A stretch of DNA of 64,000 nt from Variovorax paradoxus (GTDB lineage: Bacteria; Pseudomonadota; Gammaproteobacteria; Burkholderiales; Burkholderiaceae_C), in contig CP063166.1 in assembly GCA_016806145.1 (NCBI GenBank), positions 806,001 through 870,000 of the forward strand, read 5' to 3'. The number at the start of each line of letters is the position of its first letter. The first letter of the stretch is position 1. Below the pieces are notes generated by a model. It was given only the letters and a program-made list of their open reading frames with translations, ran no database searches and was not told where the DNA came from. Of the stretch, positions 1-8,827 are shown piece by piece. The translations under genes were made by a program, and so were the position numbers.

Positions 1-1
1 C

Positions 2-2197
2 GTGCTGTTCAACGCGGGCGTCAATCCCGACGGCACGCCCGCGGCCACGCCCGGCTCGATCAGCTACAACGGCACCATCGCCACGCGCGGCGGCAGCGTC
101 ACGATGAACGCGCGCGGCGACGGCAGCCCCACCAGCGGCTTCATCCAGCTGAACGGCGCCACGGTGCAGACCGATGGCGGCGCGGTCACGCTCTACAGCG
201 GCCAGCCCGGCGCGCCCACCGGCTACGTCGCGCTGGTCGACAGCCAGATCGACACCCGCGTCGGCCAGACCGATGCGGGCGCGGGCGGCGCGGTGCAGAT
301 CGCCGGCGGCAACGTGACGCTGGCGGGCGCGCAGATCGCGAGCTCGACCGGCAACGTCGACATCCGCGGCACCTCGGCCGACTGGAACAGCGGCGTGGTC
401 ATCACCGACGGCCGCACGCCGTCGACCATCTCGACCACCAGCGGCAACGTGACGGTGCAGGGCGTGGCGCGGCGCCAGGCCTCGTCGACCTTCGCGGCGG
501 CGCATGGCGTGCTGGTCAACGGCGGCAGCAGCATCACCACCGGCAGCGGCAGCATCGCGCTGCGCGGCTACAACTTTAACAACGACACCACCGTGCCCGC
601 GGCCACACCCGACTCGGGCGTGCGGCTGGAGAACGGCGCGCGCATCGTCACCACCGGCGGCGGCGACATCGAGATCACGGGCCGGTCGCAGAACGGCGGC
701 ACCGGCGTCTCGATCGAGGCCGGCGGCTCGCCGAGCCTGCCCGGCACGGCGCCCGTGGTGCAGGGCAGCCGCAACGTGGTGCTGCGCGCCGTCAACGACG
801 GCAGCACCGACGCGATCGTGATCGGCACGCCGGTCAGCGCGGCCAACGCGATCAACCTGAGGCCCGGCGGCATGGACGCCAACTTCGTGGTGTCGGACGC
901 CACCAATGCGCCGATCGTGCTCGGCGGCGCGGGCACCGGCGGCTTCTCGGTCTCGAGCGCCGAGTTCGCGCGCCTCACCGCACCCACCATCGTGGCGGGC
1001 AGCGCCACCCATGCGGCCGACATCACGGTGGCTGGCGCCATCGCCACGCCGGGCGCGCTCACCCTGCAGAACGACGCCGGCGGCAACATCGCGGTCAACG
1101 GCACGGTCGGCGCCTCGCAGCTGGGCCTGCTGTCCGACGGCCGCATCACGCAGTCGGCCGCGGGCGCGATCACCGCCACCGGGCTGCTCGCGCGCTCGAG
1201 CGGCGCGAGCGTCGACCTGCAGAACCCGGCGAACAACGTCGCCACCGTGAGCGGCGGCGCCGAGGGCGGCTTCGCCTACGTCGACGCGAATGCCGTGACC
1301 ATCGGCGCGCTGAGCGTGAACGGCTTCAACGCCGCGACCAACCAGCTCGCGCCGACGGCCGCCGCGTCGATGTCGGCCGGCACCGTGTTCGTGCGCACGC
1401 TGGCCGGCGACCTCACGCTGGGCACCGGCGTCACCGCGAGCACCAGCGCCGACCTGGTGGCGGCGGCGCGCTTCCAGAACCCGGGCGCCTTCACCATCGG
1501 CGCCGGCACCTGGCGCGTCTGGGCCGACACCTGGATCGGCGAGACGCGCGGCGGCCTCGCGGGCTCGGGCCCGCTGCCCAACCTCTACCACTGCGCCTAC
1601 CTGGGCCTGTGCACGGTGACGGTGCCGGCCACCGACAACCACTTCATCTACGCGCAGCAGCCGACCGCGATCGTGACCGTGGGCAATGCCGCGCGCCAGG
1701 AAGGCGCGCCCAACCCCAGCTTCACCTACAGCGTCAGCGGGCTGATCCTCGGCGACAACGCCTCGAGCTTCAGCGGCGCGCCGGGCACCAGCGCGAACGC
1801 CTCGAGCCCGCCGGGCAACTACCCGATCGATGGCGCCTTCGCCTCGGCGGCCGGCTATGCGATCCAGGTGGTGCCGGGCAACCTGCGCGTCGATCCGGGA
1901 CCGCCGCCGCCGCCCGCGCCCCCAGCGCCGCCGGTCGCGCCGCCGCCACCGCCCTTCGTCTTCCTCGAGCGGCCCGAGCTGCCCTCGGTCGACGTGGTGC
2001 GCGACCAGCCCTCGACCTACCTCTACGACCGCAACATCGGCCAGGCGCCGATCTGCGTGGCGACCGGACCGCTGGACGGCGACCGCGCCGCGCAGGGCGG
2101 CGACGTGCTGGCGCGCGAATGGTCGCGCGTGCGTTCTCGGCCGAACCTGCTGAGCTGCGTGAACACGGAACGGCGCAACGGCTGCGCCGACTTCTAG
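2..2197 (+). CDS. Large beta-strand-repeat exoprotein (filamentous-haemagglutinin-like), C-terminal part
   Basis: The frame is open from the window edge, so the true start lies outside; 731 residues are visible. Residues 1 to ~530 are short repeats rich in G, A, S, T, N and V, as in secreted beta-helical adhesins of the two-partner type. Around residues 553-635 an MBG-like domain follows (YAQQPTAIVTVGNAARQEG, then NPSFTYSVSG). A proline-rich linker (PPPPPAPPAPPVAPPPPP) leads to a ~90-residue tail with three cysteines (QAPICVATG, LLSCVN, NGCADF), perhaps a surface anchor. The stop overlaps the stop of the convergent glycosyltransferase gene in a shared CTAG. Expected location is the cell surface. 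Adhesin function is inferred from repeat architecture only. The secretion partner (TpsB) would have to lie upstream of this window. Confidence 0.75.
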   Translation: MLFNAGVNPDGTPAATPGSISYNGTIATRGGSVTMNARGDGSPTSGFIQLNGATVQTDGGAVTLYSGQPGAPTGYVALVDSQIDTRVGQTDAGAGGAVQIAGGNVTLAGAQIASSTGNVDIRGTSADWNSGVVITDGRTPSTISTTSGNVTVQGVARRQASSTFAAAHGVLVNGGSSITTGSGSIALRGYNFNNDTTVPAATPDSGVRLENGARIVTTGGGDIEITGRSQNGGTGVSIEAGGSPSLPGTAPVVQGSRNVVLRAVNDGSTDAIVIGTPVSAANAINLRPGGMDANFVVSDATNAPIVLGGAGTGGFSVSSAEFARLTAPTIVAGSATHAADITVAGAIATPGALTLQNDAGGNIAVNGTVGASQLGLLSDGRITQSAAGAITATGLLARSSGASVDLQNPANNVATVSGGAEGGFAYVDANAVTIGALSVNGFNAATNQLAPTAAASMSAGTVFVRTLAGDLTLGTGVTASTSADLVAAARFQNPGAFTIGAGTWRVWADTWIGETRGGLAGSGPLPNLYHCAYLGLCTVTVPATDNHFIYAQQPTAIVTVGNAARQEGAPNPSFTYSVSGLILGDNASSFSGAPGTSANASSPPGNYPIDGAFASAAGYAIQVVPGNLRVDPGPPPPPAPPAPPVAPPPPPFVFLERPELPSVDVVRDQPSTYLYDRNIGQAPICVATGPLDGDRAAQGGDVLAREWSRVRSRPNLLSCVNTERRNGCADF

Positions 2198-3048
2198 GCG
2201 TCCCGCGCCGTGATGACGAACAGCTGCGCCATCAGGTCGGCCAGCAGGCGCAGTTTCGGATCGTCGGTCAGCGCCGCGTGGCGGTAGCCGGCCACATGGG
2301 ACTCGAGCCCATCGATCGGGCCGGCGAAGAACAGCCGGCGCAGCGCGCCGCCGAGCGCGTCGTTCTCCGCCGCGCGCGGGCGGTCGTCGATGGTGCTGTG
2401 CGCATGGCTCTCGAGCCGCGGCGTGGCGAGGAAGGGCGCGAGCACCGCCGCGCGCAGGCGGCCCTCGGCCACCCAGCGGTTCAATGCCATGTCGAAGGCC
2501 TGCGCCGGTCCCTCGGCCAGCGCCTCGCGCAGCAGCGGCGGCAAGGCGCGCAGTCCCTTCGGCGTGGCGAGGTAAGCGACCGCGCCCCAGTTGTAGAGGC
2601 CGCGCGCGTCGAGCACCTCGATGCCGGCGATCGCATCGCGCGGCACGGTGGGATCGGCGGGCAGCTGCTTCTTCAGCGCCTGCCACAGCGCGAGCAGGAC
2701 GGGGGCCGAGGTGTAGGGCAGGCATTCGAGGAACACCAGGTCCCAGTCGGCGAGCTGCGCGAGCGCCTCGGGCCGCAGCAGCGGCGGCAGCGCGCGGCTC
2801 AGCAATGCGTCATCTTCCAGCACCAGGAAGAAGTCATCGGGCGGCGCGCCCTCGAGCGCGCGCGCATGCGAGAGAAAGCAGGCGCGCTCGCCGGCGCTGG
2901 TGGTGGCATCGGGTGCCGCCGCGGGCAGGGTGGCCGCGTCGATCGCCTCGAAGCGCGCCACGCCCTCGATGCCGAGCGCGCGCAGCTGCGCTTCCATGGC
3001 CGCGCGGCGATCGCCACTGCGTTGCAGATTGATGAAGCAACCGTTCAT
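2194..3048 (-). CDS. Glycosyltransferase family 25 protein
   Basis: This 284-residue protein starts MNGCFINLQRSGDRR, the typical opening of GT25 (LPS biosynthesis) enzymes, where the protein 'finds' INL..S.DR. Further hallmarks are ACFLSHARAL near residue 57 and the metal-binding FLVLEDDALL near residue 74. No signal peptide is visible, so it should act in the cytoplasm, adding a sugar to LPS, capsule or a protein. It is convergent with the exoprotein gene (4-bp overlap) and divergent from the next glycosyltransferase gene (77 bp apart). The ribosome binding site is weak. The acceptor cannot be told from the sequence. Placement beside a huge exoprotein allows, but does not show, a role in its glycosylation. 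Confidence 0.85.
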   Translation of the reverse strand: MNGCFINLQRSGDRRAAMEAQLRALGIEGVARFEAIDAATLPAAAPDATTSAGERACFLSHARALEGAPPDDFFLVLEDDALLSRALPPLLRPEALAQLADWDLVFLECLPYTSAPVLLALWQALKKQLPADPTVPRDAIAGIEVLDARGLYNWGAVAYLATPKGLRALPPLLREALAEGPAQAFDMALNRWVAEGRLRAAVLAPFLATPRLESHAHSTIDDRPRAAENDALGGALRRLFFAGPIDGLESHVAGYRHAALTDDPKLRLLADLMAQLFVITARDA

Positions 3049-3125
3049 GATGCGGGGATGAAGCAGGTCCTGCCATTGTCTCCCTTGTCGCTTGCCATCG
3101 CGCCGATCGCCGAAGGGCGGACCGC

Positions 3126-4832
3126 ATGATGCTCAGCGTGGTGCTGCCGTTCTATCGCAAGCTCGCCGAGTTCGAGCGCGTGGCCGCGCTCAACGCGCCG
3201 CACTGGTCGCGCGCCGGCATCGAGGTGGTGATCGCGCTCGACGAACCGGCCGAAGAACAGGGCCTGCTGCAACTGCTCGCGCGCTTCGATGCGGTGCGCT
3301 GGCGCGTGGTCGTCAACGACCGGCCGCATGGCTGGCGCCCGCCTTGCCGCGCCATCAACGTCGGCGTGCGCCATGCGCGCGGCCGCTTCGTGCTCGTGCA
3401 TTCGCCCGAGTCGGCCTACGTGGGCGACGCTCCCGCGCTGGCGCTGCAGGCCGCGCTGTCGGTCGAGCGCGGCGTGGTGCTGGGCCGCGTGGGCTTCGCG
3501 CGCTTCGACGCGGTCGACGGGCCACCGGCCACGCTGGCCGCGCTGTTCGCGCGCCAGGTGCCCGAGGCGCTGTTCCTGCGCACCTTCTACGGCTCGCTGT
3601 GCGGCCCGCGCGAGGCCTTCGAGGCGGTCGGCGGCTACGACGAATCCTTCACCGGCTGGGGTGGCGACGACGACGACTTCCGCGTGCGGCTCGAGATGGC
3701 GGGCTGGCGGCTGTCGGCCTGCGCCGAACTGAAGCTGCTGCACCTGTCGTTCGAGACGCGCGACGGCGCCGAGCAGTTCGATCCCGACAACGACTGGCGC
3801 AAGTGCACGCCCGCGCAGGCGCGCGCGAACGGCGAAGACTGGGGGCGCGATTTCGCGCGCATCGCCCGCGACGACGCGCCGCCGGCCGATGCCGGGGCCG
3901 TGCCCGCATGGCTGCAACCCGCACCGGTGTTCGCGATGGGCTCGCGCCGCCAGTGCGAACTCTGCGCGCGCATGCTGCACCACGAACCGGCGCCGCACTA
4001 CTTCTGCCCGCGCTGCAGCGCCGAGCCGCCGAAGCCGCTGGCCGCGCGGCCGCGCATCGTCTGCGTGCTGCAGCTGCGCAGCGAGGCGCGGCTGCTCGAA
4101 GGCTGCCTCGCGCACCTGCGCGAGCATGTCGACGGTTTCATCGCGCTCGACGACGGCTCGACCGACGACACCGCGCAAATACTGCAACGCGAACCCAAGC
4201 TGCTCGAGCTGCTGTCGAACCCGCCCGGTGGCGACTGGAACGAAACGCGGAACAAGCAGCGGCTGCTCGAATGCGCGCGGCGCCATGGCGCGGGCTGGGT
4301 GCTGGTCTGCGATGCCGACGAGCGCTACGAGACCTTGTTCCTCGAGCACCTCGGCGCCATCGTCGATTCGCTGTTCGAAACGCAACTGGGTTGCCTCTCG
4401 CTCGCGGTGCGCGAACTCTGGGACGCGCCCGACCGCTTCCGCGACGACGGCCGCTGGGGCAGCAAGTCGCGCGTGTGTCTGTTCCGGCTGCCGCGCGAGA
4501 TCGCCTTCGACGCGGCGCCCGCGCTGCACGGACCCTGGTATCCCGACGCGGTCGCGCAGCATGGCCGGATGTTCCGCAGCTACTTCCGGCTCTACCACCT
4601 GCACATGATCCGGCGCGAGGACCGCATCGCGCGGCGCGACCGCTACCGGCAACTCGATCCCGAGCGTCGCTGGCAGCCCATCGGCTACGACTACCTCACC
4701 GAGGAAGGGCCGGAACTGCGGCTCGAGAAGATCGCGCCCGATCGCGGCTACGACCTGGCGAGCCTGCCGGCCGACCTGGCCGATCTGCTTCAGGCCGACG
4801 GCCCGGCGCTGGCCGCGAGAGAGCGCGCGTAG
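3126..4832 (+). CDS. Two-domain family 2 glycosyltransferase with central zinc ribbon
   Basis: The 568-residue protein has two glycosyltransferase-A domains. The first (residues 1-250) opens MMLSVVLPFYRK and carries a GGYDESFTGWGGDDDDF motif typical of the acceptor/metal region of GT2 enzymes. The second starts near residue 310 (IVCVLQLRSEARLLEGCL) with FIALDDGSTDDTA as its DXD-like donor site and LVCDADERYE further on. Between them, about residues 277-299, a CELC...CPRC pair looks like a zinc ribbon. GAAGGG lies upstream of the ATG. The 3' end overlaps the convergent gene by 43 bp. Substrates are unknown. The fusion suggests two successive sugar transfers by one polypeptide. Confidence 0.8.
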   Translation: MMLSVVLPFYRKLAEFERVAALNAPHWSRAGIEVVIALDEPAEEQGLLQLLARFDAVRWRVVVNDRPHGWRPPCRAINVGVRHARGRFVLVHSPESAYVGDAPALALQAALSVERGVVLGRVGFARFDAVDGPPATLAALFARQVPEALFLRTFYGSLCGPREAFEAVGGYDESFTGWGGDDDDFRVRLEMAGWRLSACAELKLLHLSFETRDGAEQFDPDNDWRKCTPAQARANGEDWGRDFARIARDDAPPADAGAVPAWLQPAPVFAMGSRRQCELCARMLHHEPAPHYFCPRCSAEPPKPLAARPRIVCVLQLRSEARLLEGCLAHLREHVDGFIALDDGSTDDTAQILQREPKLLELLSNPPGGDWNETRNKQRLLECARRHGAGWVLVCDADERYETLFLEHLGAIVDSLFETQLGCLSLAVRELWDAPDRFRDDGRWGSKSRVCLFRLPREIAFDAAPALHGPWYPDAVAQHGRMFRSYFRLYHLHMIRREDRIARRDRYRQLDPERRWQPIGYDYLTEEGPELRLEKIAPDRGYDLASLPADLADLLQADGPALAARERA

Positions 4833-5587
4833 TCGCCGCGGTAGACGCGCGTGCCGGTGTGGGTGAGGCGCGAGTGCGTGTCGACGAAGACCTGGCCGCC
4901 GATCGATTGCCAGCGGCGGCAGAAGGCGAAGTCCTCGCTGAGGTAGCGGCCGTTGCCGGGCTCGGCCCAGACGTCGAAGAAGCGGTGGTGCGGCCAGGCC
5001 GCGGCCGCCTCGTCCTCCATGCGGTCGGGCGTGTAGCGCAGCTCGGGCAGGGCCTGCGCGAGCCGCTCGAACACGGCGCGCTCGATCAGCATGAAGCCGG
5101 TGGGCGCGTCGAGCACCTCGACGAAGCCGTCGGCATCGACGCGCGCCGCGACGTCGGGGCCCGTGAGGTTGACCGGGTACACCGCGTGCTTCGCCTCGAA
5201 GTCCTCGCGCGTGCTGCCCGCGGGCAGCGGCTGCGCGAGGCCGGCGCGCGGCCAGCCGTCGTTCTTGTGCGGATAGGCGCCGGCCACCACCGCGCGGCCG
5301 GCCAGCAGCAGGCGCAGCGCGGCCTCGGGCTCGAAGCCGATGTCGGCATCGATCCAGAACAGGTGGGTCCAGCGGCTGTCGGCCATGAACTCGGCCACCA
5401 GCCGGTTGCGCGCGCGCGGGATCAGGCTGTCGCCGTCGAGGAAGCGCGTCTGCATCGGGAAGCCGTGGCGCCACGCGAGGTTGACCAGCCCGAGCAGGCT
5501 GCGCACGTAGTCGCTGGTCATCGCGCCGCTGTAGCTGGGCGTGGCGATGAAGGGGCGGATGTCTTTCAGGGCGTCGATGGGCAGCAT
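4790..5587 (-). CDS. Glycosyltransferase-A fold protein (Anp1-like)
   Basis: The 265-residue protein opens MLPIDALKDIRPFIATPSY and contains LIPRARNRLVAEF and THLFWIDADIGFEP, an arrangement of a donor-site DXD in a GT-A fold seen in Anp1/Mnn9-like and related bacterial enzymes. Later motifs are VVAGAYPHKN and FRRW near the end. I chose the internal ATG at 5587. An upstream in-frame ATG at 5626 would overlap the end of the kinase gene by 17 bp and add 13 residues without similarity to the family. Neither start has a good ribosome binding site. It lies downstream of the kinase gene on the same strand, 22 bp away, so it may be read from the same transcript. Sugar and acceptor are unknown. Confidence 0.7.
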   Translation of the reverse strand: MLPIDALKDIRPFIATPSYSGAMTSDYVRSLLGLVNLAWRHGFPMQTRFLDGDSLIPRARNRLVAEFMADSRWTHLFWIDADIGFEPEAALRLLLAGRAVVAGAYPHKNDGWPRAGLAQPLPAGSTREDFEAKHAVYPVNLTGPDVAARVDADGFVEVLDAPTGFMLIERAVFERLAQALPELRYTPDRMEDEAAAAWPHHRFFDVWAEPGNGRYLSEDFAFCRRWQSIGGQVFVDTHSRLTHTGTRVYRGDYARSLAASAGPSA

Positions 5588-5609
5588 CGTGGAGGGGAAA
5601 GGACCGTGT

Positions 5610-7592
5610 TCATGCGGGCTGCGCATGCCGCCGCGTCGACAGCAGCGCCCGAAGCTTCGCCGGTGCCACCGGCTTCGTCAACAGCGTCGCGCCGCTGTGG
5701 CGCAGCCGCTGCAGCGCGTCGGGCCCGGTGGCGCCCGAGACCAGCACCGCGAGCGCCTCGGGCTGCAGCCGCTTGGCGGCGTCGATCACGTCCATGCCGT
5801 CGGTGTCGCCGGGCAGCTGCAGGTCGCACAGCACGGCGTCGTAGGGGATGTCGCCGGTGCCCAGCCGCGCGATCGCCTCGGCGCCGGTGGCCACGCATTC
5901 GACCTGGCAGCCCCACTGCTCGAGCAGCGCGCGGCTGCCGTCGAGGATGGCGGGGTCGTCGTCCACCACCAGGCAGCGCAGGCCCGCGAGCGGCGCGGGC
6001 GCGGGCGGCGCCGGCTGCGGCGGCGCGATGTCGGCGGCATTGGCCGCGGGCAGGGTCAGCGCGAAGGTGCTGCCGGCGCCGAGCGCCGAGCGCAGCGCGA
6101 TGCGCGTGCCCAGCAGGGTGGCGATGCGCGCGCAGATCGCGAGGCCCAGGCCGAAGCCGCGGCGGCGGTCGCGCTCGGTGTTCGCCACCTGGTAGAACTC
6201 CTCGAAGATGCGCTGCTGGTGGATCGGCGCGATGCCCACGCCGTTGTCGCGCACCTCGATGCGCACGCCGCGCCCGCCGTCGGGGCCGCTGCGCGCGCGG
6301 CGCGCGGCCACCAGCACGGTGCTGCCCGCGGGCGCATGGCGCAGCGCATTGCTCACGAAGTTGCCGACGATGCGCTTGAGCAGCGCCGCGTCGCTGCGCA
6401 CCGCGAGGCCGCGGTCGCTCCAGCGCAGCCGCACGCGCAGCTCGGCGGCGCTGGCCGCGTGCTGGGCCTCTAGCTGGTCGAACAGCGCGGCCAGCGAGAC
6501 CTTGGCGATGGCCGGCGTCAGCACCTGCGCGTCGAGCCGCGAGATCTCGAGCAGGTCGTCGAGCAGCACGCCCATGAACTCGGTGCTCTCCTGCAGCCGC
6601 AGCACGGCCGGGCGCTGCGCCTCGCTGGCGCCGGGCAGCAGGCCGTCGATGAACAGGCCCATGGCATGCAGCGGCTGGCGCAGGTCGTGGCTGGCCGCGG
6701 CCAGGAAGCGCGCGCGCGACAGCGCGGCCTGCTCGGCCTCGGCCATGCGCTGCAGCGCGACCGCGGTGGCCTCGCGCACGCGCTCCTCGCTGACTTGGCG
6801 GTTGTGCTGCAGCCGCTCGGCGAGGCGGTCGATGTCGTGCGCGAGCATGGCCAGCTCGTGCGTGCCGCGCGAGCCGCCCTCGACCACGCCGCAGCGCATC
6901 TCGAAATGCCCGGCCTCGAGCGCCGCCACCGTGCGCGACACGCGGCGCAGCGGCCGCGCCACGGTGCGCGCCATGTGGCGCACCGAGGCCCAGGCCGCGA
7001 GCAGCGCCACCATCGCGATGCCGATGCCCGCGAGCAGCGAACGCGTGCGCTCGCGCGAATAGGCGGTGGTGTCGCGGAAGGTCTGCACCAGGCCGACCGG
7101 CGTCTCGCCCGCGGCGGTCGAGCCCGCGGGCGCGAAGGCGCTGGCGCGCGAGGCCTCGCGCAGCGTGACCGGCGCGGTGAACATGCGCAGCTGCGCGAGC
7201 GAGCCGGCCTTGGGCCCGGCCGTCACGTAGACGCCGGCGCTGTTGCTGATCTCCACGCGCATCACCTGGCCGCCGCGCAGCGCGGCATTGGCCACGTTCT
7301 GCAGCGCGGGCAGGTCGCCCGCGTAGAGGCTCAGGTCGGACATCGCCGCCACCTGGCGCGCCACCGCCTGGCCCTCGGCGTCGAAGGCGGCCTCGAGCGT
7401 CTGCAGACGGTTGTGGGTGAACCAGGCGGTGAGCGCGAGCGCCACCGCGACGCAGGGCACGACGCCGAGGCGGAACAGGTCGCGCTGCAGGTTGCCGCGC
7501 ACCACCAGCGCGCCGGCGCTCGGCACGGGCGTCTGGGCCGGCGCCGTGGCCGGGCTGGGATCCGCGCCCTCGGGCGGCCGGGTGGCGCTCAT
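5610..7592 (-). CDS. Hybrid sensor histidine kinase with receiver domain
   Basis: This 660-residue inner-membrane kinase has transmembrane segments at ~43-59 and ~185-203 flanking a ~125-residue periplasmic sensor region, then HAMP. A HisKA domain has phospho-acceptor His302 in AASHDLRQPLHAMGLF, followed by an HATPase domain (VGNFVSNALRHAP, DNGVGIAP, GFGLGLAI). The receiver domain (538-660) opens LRCLVVDDDPAI and has acceptor Asp590 in LCDLQLPGD. The ATG overlaps the upstream binding-protein stop (ATGA), so the two are translationally coupled, which points to the binding protein as sensory input. There is no DNA-binding output, so phosphate probably passes to a separate regulator. The NarL-type gene at 56831 is a candidate by position only. 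Confidence 0.9.
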   Translation of the reverse strand: MSATRPPEGADPSPATAPAQTPVPSAGALVVRGNLQRDLFRLGVVPCVAVALALTAWFTHNRLQTLEAAFDAEGQAVARQVAAMSDLSLYAGDLPALQNVANAALRGGQVMRVEISNSAGVYVTAGPKAGSLAQLRMFTAPVTLREASRASAFAPAGSTAAGETPVGLVQTFRDTTAYSRERTRSLLAGIGIAMVALLAAWASVRHMARTVARPLRRVSRTVAALEAGHFEMRCGVVEGGSRGTHELAMLAHDIDRLAERLQHNRQVSEERVREATAVALQRMAEAEQAALSRARFLAAASHDLRQPLHAMGLFIDGLLPGASEAQRPAVLRLQESTEFMGVLLDDLLEISRLDAQVLTPAIAKVSLAALFDQLEAQHAASAAELRVRLRWSDRGLAVRSDAALLKRIVGNFVSNALRHAPAGSTVLVAARRARSGPDGGRGVRIEVRDNGVGIAPIHQQRIFEEFYQVANTERDRRRGFGLGLAICARIATLLGTRIALRSALGAGSTFALTLPAANAADIAPPQPAPPAPAPLAGLRCLVVDDDPAILDGSRALLEQWGCQVECVATGAEAIARLGTGDIPYDAVLCDLQLPGDTDGMDVIDAAKRLQPEALAVLVSGATGPDALQRLRHSGATLLTKPVAPAKLRALLSTRRHAQPA

Positions 7593-8644
7593 CGGGTGGC
7601 GGTCAGGCGCTCGGTCAGTTCGCGTTCCTCGGGCAGCCGCAGCCCGAGCCCGCGCGCGACGGTGGGATTGATGCGCACGGTGGCGGGCGTCGCGGCCTCC
7701 ACCAGCGGATTGCCGCCGCTGCCCGCGCCGCCGCCGCCCGTGACCTTCTGCGCCAGCAGCCGCGCCTGCTGCGCGAGCTGCGCCGGCGTGGAGACCGCGG
7801 CCGCGAGGCCGCCCGAGCGCACCAGGCCCTCGCTGGCGCCGAACACCGGCAGGCCGGCGCCGGCACCGGCGCGCAGCACCGACAGCGTGGCCGCCTGGTT
7901 GTCGCCGATCAGGTCGGGCAGCACCATCAGCGCATCGCTGCGCGGCACCACGGCGCGCAGCGCGGTGGCGAGCGAGCGCGCATCGGGCGCGTACTCCACC
8001 TGCAGGTCCCAGCCGCCGCCGGACTGCGCCTGCGCGGCGCGCTGCAGGTCGCGCACCAGCGGCTCGGATTCGGGCGTGGCGACCACGCCGATGCGGTGGC
8101 GCTGCGCCGGCAGCACCGCGCTCACCAGCGCGAGCTGGTCGGTCATGGCCGGATCGCGCAGCAGCACGCCGACGCGGCGGTCGGCGCGGCGCAGCGCGGG
8201 GCTGGCGCGCAGGCCCTCGTAGTCGAGCCGGCTCAGCATCGCGAGCACCAGCGGCTCCTGGCCCGGACGCTCGATGGCGGCGCGCGCGGCCACCGCGCCC
8301 ACCGCCATGGTCAGCGAGCCGCCGTCGGCGCTCGAGATCGAGGACCGCATGCTGCGCGTGCGCACGCCGACGTTGACGTCGCCGGGCTCCGCCGCTGCCG
8401 TGTCGGGTGCGCCTGGAGCGAGCCGCACCAGCTCGAAGCGGCTCGCGGGGTCCAGCCCCTGGCGCAGCTGCTGCACGAACTCGGCATGCGCGGCGAGGTC
8501 GTCGCCCATCAGCACCGTGAAGCCGGCGGCCGGGCACAGCGCGGCGCCCAGCAGCGCGGCGCAGGCCAGCAGCGCACGCGTGGCACCGCGCAGCAACCGG
8601 TTCGTGCAGGGGAGGGGGAGAGAGGTTTTCGCGGCGACGGACAT
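7589..8644 (-). CDS. Periplasmic ABC-type substrate-binding-like protein, sensory partner of the kinase
   Basis: Starting at the ATG at 8644 (MSVAAKTS) the protein has 351 residues with an N-terminal signal peptide (hydrophobic LLACAALLGAALCPAAG). The body resembles the ABC_sub_bind family of tyrosine/purine-type binding proteins, with a two-lobed alternation such as HRIGVVATPESEPLV and GLPVFGASEGLV. The alternative ATG at 8659 adds only five residues. No permease or ATPase gene is nearby. Together with the 4-bp ATGA overlap with the kinase gene, this suggests ligand sensing rather than uptake. The C-terminal segment INPTVARGLGLRLPEE is typical of this family. The ligand cannot be predicted. 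Confidence 0.75.
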   Translation of the reverse strand: MSVAAKTSLPLPCTNRLLRGATRALLACAALLGAALCPAAGFTVLMGDDLAAHAEFVQQLRQGLDPASRFELVRLAPGAPDTAAAEPGDVNVGVRTRSMRSSISSADGGSLTMAVGAVAARAAIERPGQEPLVLAMLSRLDYEGLRASPALRRADRRVGVLLRDPAMTDQLALVSAVLPAQRHRIGVVATPESEPLVRDLQRAAQAQSGGGWDLQVEYAPDARSLATALRAVVPRSDALMVLPDLIGDNQAATLSVLRAGAGAGLPVFGASEGLVRSGGLAAAVSTPAQLAQQARLLAQKVTGGGGAGSGGNPLVEAATPATVRINPTVARGLGLRLPEERELTERLTATR

Positions 8645-8776
8645 GAAGGCTTCTGCCACAAGGGGCGACGGTTCAATGTACGGAAGCGCCCCCCTTCGCG
8701 CGATAAGGCAGAGGGCTTATGCCCGCGGCGCGCACCCTGATGGGGTGTGAGGAAGTTCACACGGCAACGGCCGCTT

Positions 8777-8801
8777 GGCCTATCTCCGATGGCGTATCGC
8801 C
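8777..8801 (+). promoter_or_regulatory. Candidate regulatory motif GGCCTATCTC-N4-GGCG
   Basis: GGCCTATCTC at 8777-8786 is followed after four bases by GGCG and then GCC at the end of the block. The same 10-mer with GGCG at the same spacing occurs at 46651-46668, upstream of tagH. This copy lies in the 183-bp gap between the end of the second kinase gene and the start of the binding-protein/kinase operon at 8644, about 130 bp upstream of that start. Function is inferred from recurrence only. Confidence 0.3.
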
Positions 8802-8827
8802 ACCGAAGCCCGTTGCCCGGGACGTTC

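Noticed and set aside
3092..6379. Very long plus-strand frame opposite the glycosyltransferase and kinase genes
   Set aside because: An Arg/Ala-rich shadow caused by high GC; the real genes in other frames have clear domains and starts.
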